A stretch of 64,000 nucleotides of DNA from Piliocolobus tephrosceles (taxonomy: Eukaryota; Chordata; Mammalia; Primates; Cercopithecidae), in assembly GCF_002776525.5 (NCBI RefSeq), contig NC_045439.1, positions 118,029,100 to 118,093,099 on the forward strand. Direction: 5' to 3'. A program made the position numbers and the translations under genes. Below the pieces are notes generated by a model. It was not told where the DNA came from, searched no databases, and was given only the letters and a program-made list of their open reading frames with translations. Positions 11,930-22,916 of this stretch are shown here, piece after piece. Every line of letters starts with the position of its first letter. The stretch's first letter is position 1.

Positions 11930-12140
11930 TCAGCTGGCTATTGTTGCAGTGATTCTGCATAACAAATACTGACAAAATTTTAATGGCATTCAACAATACT
12001 CACTTGTTCCTTAATCATGAGTATGCAGGTCTGCTGGATTGACTCTGTCTCAAGCAGTAGGTTGCTGGATTTTGCCCTTCCTATTTCAATCTAGAGTGCA
12101 GGGTGAAGAGGCAACAGGTACCTGGGGGATGTTCTTTTTA
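11930..12140 (-). mobile_element. Possible MLT1-type LTR fragment, antisense
   Basis: GCATAACAAATACTGACAAA followed by TTTAATGGCATTCAACAA resembles the reversed 3' end of MLT1 LTRs (cataacaaactaccccaaaacttagtggc). The rest is too diverged to follow. Confidence 0.35.
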
Positions 12141-12268
12141 TTTTAGACTCTTTCAGAAAAATATGCAAAAACAAGTTCAACTTCCTAACGCCTAGGCTTG
12201 ATATCGGCAAACACTGTTACTTGCACATACATGGCTTTGGCCAAAGAAAGTTATTTGTTACAGTCTAA

Positions 12269-12302
<34 letters not shown>
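12269..12302. repeat. Poly(A) tract
   Basis: A run of about 33 A. No SINE or LINE body is recognisable immediately upstream, so the source of the tract is unclear. Confidence 0.9.
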
Positions 12303-12306
<4 letters not shown>

Positions 12307-12579
12307 ATGTGAATATTTGCTCAACTAACCTAATCTACAGCACTGGCAAAACGGATATCCTAATTTGGAGAGATACATATTTGTTTCTTTCCTGGTGGAT
12401 TAGTATTTTATAAAGTTATGTGCTTCTTTGACCAGTAAATTCATTTTTTAACTTACAGGATTTTGTTACTTCTTTCATGTATTATTTCTAACTTCTCACT
12501 GAATTTAAATGACTTCTTGATGTGGTTGTCTGAATTCAATTGCCTTGAAGGCATCTAACATATTTTTCCCTCTCATTTA

Positions 12580-12730
12580 GCATTGCCAGATAAAATACAG
12601 GACACAGTAAATTTTGAATTTCAGAAAAATAATGAATAAATTTCTAGTAAAAGTATGTTCTGCAAATTGTGTTCTGTATCTGAAGTTCAAATTTAGTAGG
12701 CATCTGTATTTTGTATGATAAATCAGGAAA
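12580..12730. mobile_element. Palindromic MITE-like DNA-transposon relic
   Basis: The left arm (TTGCCAGATAAAATACAGGA, then AATTTTGAATTTCAG) is inverted in the right arm (CTGAAGTTCAAATTTAGTAG, then CTGTATTTTGTATGATAAATCAGG). The whole piece could fold into one long imperfect hairpin. This matches a familiar mammalian palindromic MITE whose name I will not guess. Confidence 0.6.
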
Positions 12731-12734
12731 CTTT

Positions 12735-13310
12735 ATTCTCATTTGACTGGTTTATTTGAACAACATCCTTTGGATTACTTAATAAGTTCTTACTCTGTGC
12801 CAGATACATCCACGGATTCAGAGAGTAGAATTTCCTGACTCTAATAATACCTGTAATAAACTCTTTGAAGTCTTAAGCATTTTATGTTATTAGAGCACAT
12901 CGGAGGCACCTTAGATTGAGAAGTGTAGACAATAGTTTTTTTTTTTTTTGGTGTAGGTAATTAATAAAAGTAACAGGACAAATTAAATATAAATTAAAAC
13001 AGGTTCATGGGCCTCAGAAACAATTCAACTATCCATGGAAATAAAAAAGAATGAGACTTCTGCTGTAGAAGAAACTACCGTATGTTTATATGCAAAGATA
13101 TTTGGTTACTTAATTGTTTTAGAGAAAGTTGCTTTCTTAAATTGCCAAGGTTGAAGCATTTGCTTGACTGAATTACAGAAAACTCAATTTCTCCTTCTAT
13201 TTCTTTTTCTTCTTTGTCATTGCTGTCTTTTTAAATTACAGTTTCTATTACTCTTAAAATCTAATATTACTGAAAATATCTTGAAAATCATTTTCATAAA
13301 CATTGTTTAA
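12735..13310. other. Stretch with no recognised feature
   Basis: No gene or firm repeat. A weak reversed L2/MIR-like block (CTTACTCTGTGCCAG) sits near 12790. A T-run occurs at 12936-12948. Confidence 0.4.
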
Positions 13311-13314
13311 TTGA

Positions 13315-13490
13315 ACTATTCAACAACTCTGGGAAGAGCAGAGAAGAAGAGTACTTTTATTAATATTTTCTGTTGAATAAATTGGAAGTACAGAGAACCA
13401 GAAGAATGGACTTTTATTCATAAAACTAGTATGTCTTAAGGCCTTGATTTTAACTCAGATCTTCTGACACCATGGACTTTGTCCTTGATG
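13315..13490 (-). mobile_element. MIR SINE fragment, antisense
   Basis: ATTCAACAACTCTGGGAAGA, a degraded 'attttctgttgaataaattgg' block, and then TTTTAACTCAGATCTTCTGA and CACCATGGACTTTGTCC follow the order of a reversed MIR. Strongly diverged. Confidence 0.6.
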
Positions 13491-15195
13491 TTACATTATA
13501 ATGCCTGAATTCCTCTTCATAATCTCACAGTATCATAGTTCCATAGATATGAATTATTTGAATTTTAGGATATTAGGCAGTATGGAGAATGGACCAATAT
13601 TGCCTTTCCTGAATTTAGTTTCCAGACACCAAATATAGTATGCAGCACTCATCAAAATAATTGGACTTTTATTATTTTCAGCTGTCAATTTCAAAGCAGC
13701 TTAGTTGCAACACATTTAGAAATGAAAAGAAAGGGTATGCAATCTCACCAAATTTAATTCTTACTGGGCCAGGATTATTACATTTTACCATCTCTGCTGC
13801 ATTTTTACTCTCCTCTTGAATTTTTGTCTAATGTACTTTATAACATACAGTAGAATTTGGATCTAAAGAAATTATCAGAAGACTACCGGTGAAAACCAAT
13901 CTTGAGTGGTCTGTGATATATTATAAAACTTCATTTTAATTGTTATCTGCTTTTAAATGAAATTGAGTTTTCTAATTTACAGAAGTAAAACCTAGAAATG
14001 ATATTTAATGTATTTAATATTCAGAATGCATAACCTGATTTAATCAGTTGTGAGTGCTAGACACGTAAATGAATGAACTGCACATATACAATCAACAATG
14101 TATTATTTGTAATTTAGTTAAATGTCAAAATGAGTTTAGTTTATCCCCAAGGTTCAGATGTTTATAACTCACTTTGAAATAAATTATTCTTTACTATGCA
14201 CAGAATTGTGGAAAACTAGATTTTAGTGCACAATATGACACTTCTATTTTTCAGGATTATTAAGTTAAAAGAGCTTAAATTGTTTGGAGCACTGTGTAGT
14301 ACATATATAAATTAAATTGGTTACTTGACCAATAGCATACATTTTAATTGAGATGGTTCAGCCCTATTACATTCATTTGGATTTCACTTGATTTATCTTC
14401 CTTATTCCTCTCTCTCTCCCCTTTCCCTTTTTATCTTCAAAATGTAGAGTTTTAAAACATGAAGTGAATGACCACATTGGAAGCCCATTGTGAGTTGGTT
14501 GAAGTTATTAATTCAGTATTAGTTTTTTTTACGTTTTAGATGGCAATGTATCCATATGAAACTAGAAAAAATAGAAGATTGACTAGGTCTCTGTCTTGTG
14601 TAAATATGAATGTCTGTTAATATCGACCCTTCTATTGTTTGCAACCACTGTCCTCACAATATTGAGATGCAGCAAATTCACTCCTCATGCTATTTACACT
14701 CAATATTAGTCATTAGCATAAACTTTATGAAGGGGTGATTCATTTTGTACAAAAATTAACTTGTACATGATTCACTCATGTGCAAGATGTTATAGGCTTC
14801 TCTAATATTTAAAGCACAGTGAGAAACATTGCAAGGAAAATAAAATAAATAGAATATAATCTTAAATCCACAAAACTCATGTTCAATGTAACCATAAGGA
14901 TCTCTAGAGCTTGAAAAATAAATCAAAACATAAAAAAAGACCAAATGTGACAATGAAAATAATTAGAAAGTTGAAGGAAAAGACTTAGTGGGAAGAGGAT
15001 ATATATATATATATCTCCCAGGTAAAAACATGTGCAGCATTTTACATTTCACTGAGAATATTTCATGAAGTAAAGAAAGTAATGCTAATCATAACGAAAT
15101 TACTTCATGTATTTTGAGATATTAGACTATTAGTTTAAGAAACTGTAAACTTTTGTTTTTGTTGCAATTGCTAAGGTCTTAGCCACAAATTATTT
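13491..15195. other. AT-rich stretch, no recognised feature
   Basis: No gene or repeat recognised apart from a short (AT)n run at 14999-15014. The minus-strand frame at 14756-14953 has no recognisable domain. Confidence 0.4.
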
Positions 15196-15199
15196 GTAC

Positions 15200-16600
15200 A
15201 AGGCTGATGTCCAGAATGGTATTTCTTAGTTTTTCTTCTAGTATTTTAAAATACTGTAAGTATAATATAAGTCTATGCTAGACTTACAGTTTGAAGTCTC
15301 ACATTTAAATGTTTGGTATATCTTGAGCTACTTTTTGTATATGGTGGAAGGTAGGGCTCCAGTTTTATTCTTCTGCTTCTGGCTCACCAGTTACCCCAGC
15401 AGAATTTATTGAATAAAAAGTCCTTTCCCCATTGCTTATTTTTGTCAACTTTGTCAAAGATCAGATGGCTGTGTGTGGTTTTATTTCTGGGTTCTTTATT
15501 CTGTTCTATTGGTCTGTGTCTGTTTTTATACCAGCACCATGTTACTTTGGTTACTGTAGCCTTTAGAGTAGTTGGAAGTCAAACAAATCTTCACTGCAAA
15601 ATAAACTCTTCACTGCAAAGTAAACTATCAACAGAGTAAACAGGAACCCAACAGAATGAGAGAAAATGTTTGCAAATTATACATCTGACAAAGGTCTGAT
15701 AAGGAGAATCTGTAAGAAACTTAAACAAATTCATGAGAAAAAAAAAAAGCCCATTAAAAAGTGGGTAAAGGACACGAATAGACACTTTTCAAAAGGAAAC
15801 ATACATTTGGCCAGCAAGCATTTGGAAGAAAGCTCAACATCACTGATCATTAGAGAAAAGCAAATCAAAGCCGCAGAGAGATATCATCTCACACTAGTCA
15901 TAAAGGCTATTATTAAAAAGTCCAAAAATAACAGGTGCTGGTGAGGTTACAGAGAAAAAGAAACTCCTATACACTGTTGGTGGGAGTGTAAATTAGTTCA
16001 ATCATTTTAGAAAACAGTGTGGCAGTTCCTCAAACACCTAAAAACAGAACTACCATTTGACCCAGCAATCCCATTACTGGGTATGTACCCAAAGTAATAG
16101 ATATCATTACATCAAAAAGACACAGACATGTATATGTTCCTTGCAGCACTATCCGCAATAGCAATTGGAATCATACTAAATGCCTATCAACAGTAGACTA
16201 GATAAAGAAAATGTGGTACATATTCACCACAGAATACTACACAGCCATAATAAAGAATAAAATTATGTCCTTTGCAGCAACGTGGATGCAGATGGAGACC
16301 ATTATCTTAAGGAAATTAACACAGGAACAGAAAGCCATATACTGCATGTTCTCACTTATAAGTGGGAGCTAAATATTGGGTACATATGGACACAAAGATG
16401 TGACCAACAGACACCGGGAAATCCAAAAGGGCACTGTGGGGGGCAAAGCCTGAATAACTACCTGTTGAGTACTATGCTCACTACCTGAGTGATGGGTGCC
16501 ATCATACCCTTAACCTCTGTATCATAAAATACACCCATGCTACTAACCTGCACATGTGTTTCCTGAATCTAAAATGAAAGTTGAAATTATATCAAAAACA
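15200..16600. mobile_element. L1 with 5' inversion (twin-primed copy)
   Basis: The left part (about 15200-15585) reads as antisense L1 ORF2, with GTCCAGAATGGTATTTCTTA, CCTTTCCCCATTGCTTATTT and CCAGCACCATGTTACTTTGG. The right part (about 15600-16600) reads as sense L1: AACTATCAACAGAGTAAACA, CATCTGACAAAGGTCTGATA, the ORF2 end at AGTGGGAGCTAA (16361-16372), and a 3'UTR with CTGCACATGTGTTTCCTGAA. The inverted piece comes from just upstream of the sense piece in L1 coordinates. That is the signature of twin priming during reverse transcription. A primate L1P/L1PB-like family is likely. The open frames at 15409-15944 are fragments of it. Confidence 0.85.
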
Positions 16601-16609
16601 AATATTGAC

Positions 16610-17093
16610 ATTTCTTTTTGACAATTTTGATATTAAAGTTAACTAAACTTTATATTTGATCTATTTTGGGTTTACTGAATAACTGAGCAGAAAATACAGT
16701 GAATTTTCACATTACCTCCCATCCTGACCATCCTTTCCCCATCCTGGCTCCTGGCACACACACTATATCTGTAGTTAGATATTTTAGGAGGTGTAAGAGA
16801 GATAAATTAAAATGTCATTCTATGAATTTATATCATTCTACAAAAATTTATGATATTACTTAGAAATACAGATAATGAAGAATAAATACAAAGTAATGTA
16901 CTTGTATTGAGCTCCAATAATTATGGTGAGAGAAAAACAGGAGGTTAATATATGGAAAAATTTTGAAAACTATCATTCAGAAGCATTTACTAAGTATATA
17001 CTACGTGCATTTATGAGACAGATGATGGAAAGGAATTTAAAAAATCGTCTGATGCACTTTAATCTTATAGATGACTGACCCAAAGCTCTTTTT
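16610..17093. other. Stretch with no recognised feature
   Basis: No gene or repeat recognised. Confidence 0.4.
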
Positions 17094-17105
17094 AAAAATG
17101 TGGTC

Positions 17106-17408
17106 AGCCAGGCACGGTGGCTCGTGCCTGTAATCCTAACACTTTGAGAGACCAAGGTAGGCGGATTGCCTGAGGTCAGGAGTTCAAGACCAGTCTGGGC
17201 AATATGGTGAAAGCCCATCTCTACTAAAATACAAAAAAAAAAAAAAAAAAAATAAGCAGGGCATGGCAGTGGGCATCTGTAGTCCCTGCTACTTGGGAGG
17301 CTGAGGCAGGAGAATCACTTGAACCCAGGAGGCAGAAGTTGCAGTGAGCTGAGGTTGCACCACTGCACTCCAGCCTGGGTGATAGAGTGTGACTCCATTT
17401 CCAAAAAG
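17106..17408 (+). mobile_element. AluS-like SINE, full length
   Basis: A complete dimer in sense orientation runs from GCCAGGCACGGTGGCTC, with a mid A-tract at 17232-17251, to CTGCACTCCAGCCTGGG and a short A-rich tail. The target-site duplication is AAAAATGTGGTC (17094-17105) against AAAAAGGTGGTC (17409-17420), with one mismatch. CpG sites are largely decayed, so it is not young. Confidence 0.95.
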
Positions 17409-17455
17409 AAAAAGGTGGTCAAAAATACATTAAAATTTTAAAATGTATATTGCCT

Positions 17456-17655
17456 CCATGAAAAACAGTGTGGTGATTCTTCAATAAAAAAAACTAAAAA
17501 AAGAACTACCCCATGATCCAGAAATTCCACTTTTGGGTGTTTGTTCAAATAAATTGAAGTCAGGATCTCAAGGAGATATTCGCACTCTTGTTCATTGTAG
17601 AATTATCTGCAATAGTCAAAAGGTGGAAATGACCTAAGTGTCAAAGAGTCAAAGG
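17456..17655 (+). mobile_element. L1M ORF2 3' fragment, sense
   Basis: The block contains GAAAAACAGTGTGGTGATTC, GAACTACCCCATGATCCAGA, CTCTTGTTCATTGTAGAATT and GGAAATGACCTAAGTGTCAA. These match the last part of L1 ORF2. Both ends are truncated. Confidence 0.75.
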
Positions 17656-17684
17656 TCTTTTTCAGGTTCCTTGAAACAGACACA

Positions 17685-17750
17685 TAAACAAACAACAAAG
17701 AAACAAAACAAACAACAAAGAAACAAAACAAACAACAAAGAAACAAAAAC
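17685..17750. repeat. 20-bp minisatellite, about three copies
   Basis: The unit AAACAAAACAAACAACAAAG is repeated in direct tandem at 17701-17720 and 17721-17740, with flanking partial copies. It probably grew from an A-rich (CAAA)n tail. Confidence 0.9.
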
Positions 17751-17814
17751 ATTTTCATATTAATGATAATATTTAACCTTATGTAGGCTTTCTAACTTCC
17801 TGCTAGGCCTAAAA

Positions 17815-18990
17815 ATTTTAGACTGATTTTTCTACCAGTCTTTCTTCAACGTGACTTGATGTGATGAGTGATTTCTGTAGAAAAAGCGCTGCTACAGATA
17901 TTGTCACAGGACAATATCCTAGGCACAGCAAAAGCATTGAGAATGTTGCAGGATATTTTTGTTGCCACCTTGCCAACGGGAGACCTCCACAGCTGGTGAC
18001 GTCCCTTCCCAGGCCCTTGCTCAGCCTCAGGCTCGCTGCTGAAGGTATCCCGCCACTTAGCCCAGTGGGCTGCATTTGGCTTGCACCCTGCTGCAGATCC
18101 CATGCTTGCCCTGGGATCCACATTCAGTCCATGGCTGGGCTGGGCATGCCACAACCTGCTTCTGCCTTGAGTGCCGCGTCTGTATGAAGGTAACATAGTG
18201 GTACCCAAGAAACATGGACAGCCCAGAAACTGCAGAGTCCCAAAGAAGGTATTACAGCATGTCACTGCCCTGGTGTGGGGAGCACTGAGGTCTGGGCCTC
18301 CAGAAGGCTTATAGCTCTTCTCTCCTTCCTGATTCCTACAGCACTGCAAATGGGGGCACTGGGGGACAGTGTGTTTCAGCCCACTTGTGTTACAGCTCAT
18401 TCAGCCCCACGGCTCTGCTCTAGCCCACAAGTCCTGGACTGGCCTGGCCCTACCACTGTTTTCTGTCACATGGGGTGCCTGCCCAGCAACAGCAGAGGGT
18501 GGAGGGCTATAGTGTTGCAGCCTTTTTTGTACCTGCATTCAGCAGGTTCTTTTCCCATGTCCAAAACAAGTGAGGTTACACTGACAACAGGAGGATAAGC
18601 AAGGTGGAGAATTTTATTGAGCAACAGAACAGTTCTCAGCAGAGAGGGGACCCAAAGTGGGCTATCATACCTGAAGTTGGATAGTCCCCCCAAACTGAAG
18701 ACAGATAGTCCCTGCAAGTGTGGCTGAGCCTGGGGCTTTTGAGGATTCAGCATGGTGGATGTGAGGGCTGTAGGTAGCCTTAGAAAAGGCAACATTTAAT
18801 TGATTAAAAAGCATTATTCCAAAGGAACAAATTGGGAAAGACTGGGCAAACAGGAATAAATGTTCCCACTCATCTGGAACCAGCAGCCCAGTTTTCAGCT
18901 TTCAGGCTGCTTTTGACTTGAAAGTCGAGTTTCACCAGGGACCTGTCCCTATGTACCTAGGATTTGTCTGCCTCCTGCCACTATTCAGAA
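17815..18990 (-). mobile_element. Probable class I endogenous retrovirus LTR (solitary), minus strand
   Basis: This is a GC-richer block in AT-rich surroundings. Read on the minus strand it has an LTR layout. A U3-like part comes first. Then GGGTCCCCTCTCTGCTGAGA and CTGTTCTGTTGCTC lead into the polyadenylation signal AATAAAAT (plus-strand 18611-18618). A long R/U5-like part containing GGTTACACTG-type and GAGCTGTAACACAAG blocks follows. This arrangement resembles ERV1 LTRs with long 3' parts such as MER52-type; the name is tentative. Terminal dinucleotides and a target duplication were not found, so the ends are approximate. The overlapping open frames on both strands (17818-18795) lie inside it and are not treated as genes. 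Confidence 0.55.
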
Positions 18991-19756
18991 TATATTGGTG
19001 AAGTGGTCAAATTCCTATCAACAGCGTATGAGCCTTTCACTGATCGTCTGACTTTGGGTTTATAAATTTCAGAGTTCGGTAAAAACAGATCTCTTCTTCA
19101 GAAACTTTGAGTAAATAAATTATCAAGTAGCAGAGCTCAAAATGAGTCATCTTCACATCTTTAAAACTAGAGTTACTATTTCTGTTGAAGACCTTGGATT
19201 TTACTTTGACCAATACTTTCATACACACTCACTTTTCTCATTAGGCTATTCTGAAGTACTCAGCAGCTCTACTTGGCAGTATAGCCTGAGGAATGTTTGA
19301 GATAAAGTGACACTACTAAAGCATTGTGGGATGAAATAGTGATGTAGACCTGACCTGAAGATGCATTAAACTTGAAATTTTGTTTTCCTTTTGTCTGGAT
19401 AGCATGGAGTTATTCATCCTTTGAAATAATAACACTTTATAATATTACTTCTATCATTTATAGAATTACAACCATCCTTTAAAATGTCATCATGGTGCTT
19501 CTTACAGCTGTAACACTTTTCATGAGATCCTCTCTTAGTTTCAAACAGGAGTTTACCTTGGCAATCTGTACTTACATGCTGACTCTGACACCAAGAAGCT
19601 ACTATTCCTGTGGATTTTACTGAAACTTTGTTACATGATTACAATAAAATGGAACTCAAAATAATGTGTGCCATACTTGTACTTCAACAAACAGAAGTTT
19701 TCTGAATAGAATAACTGATATAATAAAGTACTGTCACCGACAATATTCAAAACTCA
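18991..19756. other. Stretch with no recognised feature
   Basis: No gene or repeat recognised. Confidence 0.4.
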
Positions 19757-20613
19757 GTGAGGGGAGTGGCCAAGATGGCCAGCTAGAAGCAGCTAGTATA
19801 TACTCCTCTCACAGAGAGGAACAGAAATGATTGGTGAAAACAATAACTTCAACTGAAACATTCAAGTATATGCAGTGGGATTAATTAGGAAAACAACTCA
19901 ACCCACGGAAAATGGAAAAAAGCAAGGCAGGGCGAGAGCTCATCTGGAAGTGAAACAGAGCTGGGGAACCTCCCCTATCCAGGGAAGCTGTTAATGAATG
20001 GGCAACCCTGGGAACCCACATTTCTCTCACAGATCTTTGCAACACTCAGGTCAAGAGATCTCTTCATAAACTCACTCCATAGGGCCTTCAGTCTAACTCA
20101 CCGAGCAATGTAGAGTTTTGGCAGAGCAGCCACTCAAGCACAGATGGAGAGCCTGGAAGCCCTAGATATCAAGACTTCCCAGGCTACCCAGCAAGAACAG
20201 CTGAAACTCTGGCAAAGAAGGAGGTTAGACCTGACCCCTTGTACATACTGCTGGAAAAGGGATTGAACCCAGCAGGCTGAGCAGGGACAGTCTGCAGGCC
20301 CTGCTTCTCCAGCACCTCTCAGGATAAGAACCACTGGCTTGGAGCTCCAGCCAGTCACCAGTAGCAGCATTACACCTCCCTGAGATGGAACTACTGGGGG
20401 AGGGGTGGGCTGCCATCTTTGCTGTTTGGGCAAGTTAGCCATTCTGGCCTTCAGGCTTTAGAGAGTCCAGGTGACCGGGGCTGGAGTGGTCCCACAGCAA
20501 AACACAGCTGTTCTATAAAAATGTGACCAGTGTGCTGTTTTAAGTGGGTTCCAAATCCTGTTCCTCCTCACTGGGTAGGACATTCTGACCAGGGTTTCCA
20601 GCAACCTCCCACT

Positions 20614-21014
20614 ATGTTAGTTCATCTTCATGCTGCTAATAAAGACATACCTGAGACTGGGTAATTTATAAAGGCAAGAGGTTTAATTAACTCACAGTTC
20701 TGCAGGACTGGGGAGGGTGTGCTCAGAAAACTTAAAATCATGGCAGAAGGGAAAGTAAACACATCCTTCTTCACATGGTGGCAGGAAAGAGAAGAATGAG
20801 AGAAGTGCAGAGTGAATGCGGGGAAAAGCCTCTCATGAAACCATCAGATCTCGTGAGACCTCACTCAATCTCATGAATGAGAACAGCATGGGGGAACCAC
20901 CAACGCCCCATGATCCAATCACCTCCCATGAGGTCCCTCCCCAACACGTGGGGATTACAACTTGGATTACAATTCAAGATGATATTTGGATGGGGCCACA
21001 GAACCAGACCATAT
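20614..21014 (-). repeat. MaLR 3' LTR
   Basis: This is the 3' LTR in element orientation. It contains ATTTATAAAGGCAAGAGGTT and GATCTCGTGAGACCTCACTC on the plus strand, reversed from the MST/THE1 consensus. It is about 400 bp, close to the expected LTR length. Confidence 0.85.
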
Positions 21015-22538
21015 TATTACATCCCTGTCCCCTCCAAAACATCATGTCCTCACATTTCAAAACACAATCAAGCCTTTCCAGCAGTCCTCCAAAGTCTTAA
21101 GTCATTCCAGCATTAACCCAAAATTCAAGCTCAAAGTCTGGTCTGAAACAAGGCAAGTCCCTTTAGCCTTTGAGGCTGTAAAATCAAAAGCAACTTGGTT
21201 ACTTCCCAGATACAGTGGTGGTACAGGCATTGGGTAAATACAACCACTCCACATGTGATAAACTGGCCAAAACAAAGGGGCTACAGGCTCCAAGCAAGTC
21301 CAAAATTCAATAGTCATCAAACCTTAAAGTTCCAAAACGACCTTCCTTGACTCCATGTCTCACATCCAGGTCATGCTTATGCAAGAGATGATCTCCCATG
21401 GCCTTGGCCAGCTCTGCCTCTAAAGCTTTGCAGGATGCAGTGCCCACCTCAGCTTCTTTCATGGCTGACATTAAGTGTCTGCCACTTTTCCAGGCATGTG
21501 TGGCAAGCTGTTGGTGGATCTACTATTCTGGGATCTGAAGGATGGTGGTCCTTTTATCACAACTCCGCTTGGCAGTGGCCTAGTGGAGACCCTGTGTGGG
21601 GGCTCCCACCTCACATTTCACCTTCTGCATTACCCTAGCAGAGGTTCTCTGTGAAGGCCCTGTCCCTGTAGCAGACTTCTGCCTGGATATCCAGGTATTT
21701 CCATATATCCTCTGAAATCTAGGTGGAGGTTGTCAAACCTCATTTTTTATCTTATGCACACCTGCAGGACCAACACCCCTTGAAAGCTGCAAAGGCTGGG
21801 GACTTGCACCCTCTGAAGCCACAACCTGAACTGTACTTTGGCCCTTTTAGCCATGGCTGGAATGGCTGGGAAAAGGTCCCACGGCTGCACAGAGCAGATG
21901 GGCTCTAGACTCAGACTAGGAAACTATTTTCCACTGTTAGGGTGCTGAGCCTGTAATGCTGTTATTGGAGGGACCTCTGTGAAGGTCTCTGACATGCCCT
22001 GGAAACATTTTCCCAATTGTCTAAGTGATTAACATTTGACTCACCATTACTTATGCAAGTTTATGCAGCTGGCTTGAATTTCTCCTCAGAAAATGGGTTT
22101 TTCTTTTCTATTGTATCATCAGGCTGAAAATTTTCCAATCTTTTATGCTCTGCTTCCTCTTGAACATTTTGCTGCTTAGCAATTTCTTCTGCCAGATATA
22201 CCACATCATCTCTCTCAAGTTCAAAGTTTCACAGATCTCTAATGCAGAGGCAAAAAGCTACCAATCTCTTTGCTAAAGCACAGCAAGAGTCACCTTTGCT
22301 CCAGTTCCCAACAAGTTCCTCATCTTCATCTGAGACTACCTCAGCCTGGACTTCATTGTTCATATCACTATCAGCATTTTGGTCAAAGCCATTCAGAAGT
22401 TCCAAACTCTCCCACATCTTCCTGTCTTCTGAGTCCTCTAAACTATTCCAACCTCTGCCTGTTACCCAGTTCCCAAGTCGCTTCCACATTTTTGAGTATC
22501 TTTGTAGAAGCTTCCCACTCTACTGGTACCAATTTACT
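21015..22538 (-). mobile_element. MaLR internal region, gag-like relic
   Basis: The region next to the 3' LTR reads CCAAAACATCATGTCCTCAC. The region next to the 5' LTR reads TACTGGTACCAATTTACTG, the reversed start of MaLR internal sequence. Several open frames of 60-110 codons on both strands (for example 22229-22489 and 22242-22571) lie here, but none keeps a full gag frame. No protease, reverse transcriptase or integrase motif is visible. Confidence 0.75.
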
Positions 22539-22916
22539 GTATTAGTGTGCTCTTATGCTGCTAATACCTGAGACTGGATCATTTATAAAGGAAAGAGGTT
22601 TAATTGACTCACAGTTCAGCATGGCTGGGAAGGCCTCAGGAAACTTACAATCATGCAGAAAAGGAAGTAAACACACCTTCTTCACATGGTGGTGGGAAGG
22701 AGAATGAGAGAAGTGCAGGGTGAAAGGGGAAAAAACTGCTCACAAATCCATTAGATCTCATGAGACCTCACTCACTACTATGAGAGCAGCATGGGGAAAT
22801 CACCCCCACCATTCAATCACCTTCCAGGAAATCCTTCCTGCAGCACACAGGGATTACAATTCAGATTACAACTGAAGATGAGATTTGGGTGGGGATACAG
22901 AGCCAGACCATATAAC
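22539..22916 (-). repeat. MaLR 5' LTR
   Basis: The partner LTR begins TGTATTAGTGTGCTC and ends CCAGACCATATA. It differs from the 3' LTR at many sites, including several small gaps, so the insertion is old. Confidence 0.85.

Larger units (their letters stand above)
20614..22916 (-). mobile_element. MaLR (MST/THE1-class) element with two LTRs, minus strand
   Basis: Two LTRs in the same orientation bracket about 1.5 kb of internal sequence. Read on plus, each LTR begins TGTTAGT/TGTATTAGT, passes GAGACTGGGTAATTTATAAA and ends in CCAGACCATAT, which is the reverse of the MST/THE1 start TGATATGGTTTGG. Near-identical CCACT copies at 20609-20613 and 22918-22922 fit the 5-bp target duplication of this group. 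It is inserted within the L1 5'UTR, so it is younger than that L1. No pol sequence is seen; MaLR elements are non-autonomous relatives of ERV-L. Confidence 0.9.

Noticed and set aside
17681..17750. Regular short repeats considered as a CRISPR-like array
   Set aside because: Units are directly adjacent with no spacers, and the genome is a vertebrate one. It is a minisatellite.
17818..18795. Cluster of overlapping 100-184 codon frames on both strands
   Set aside because: Overlapping frames on opposite strands in a GC-richer LTR-like block. Low stop frequency follows from composition, and no conserved domain is visible.
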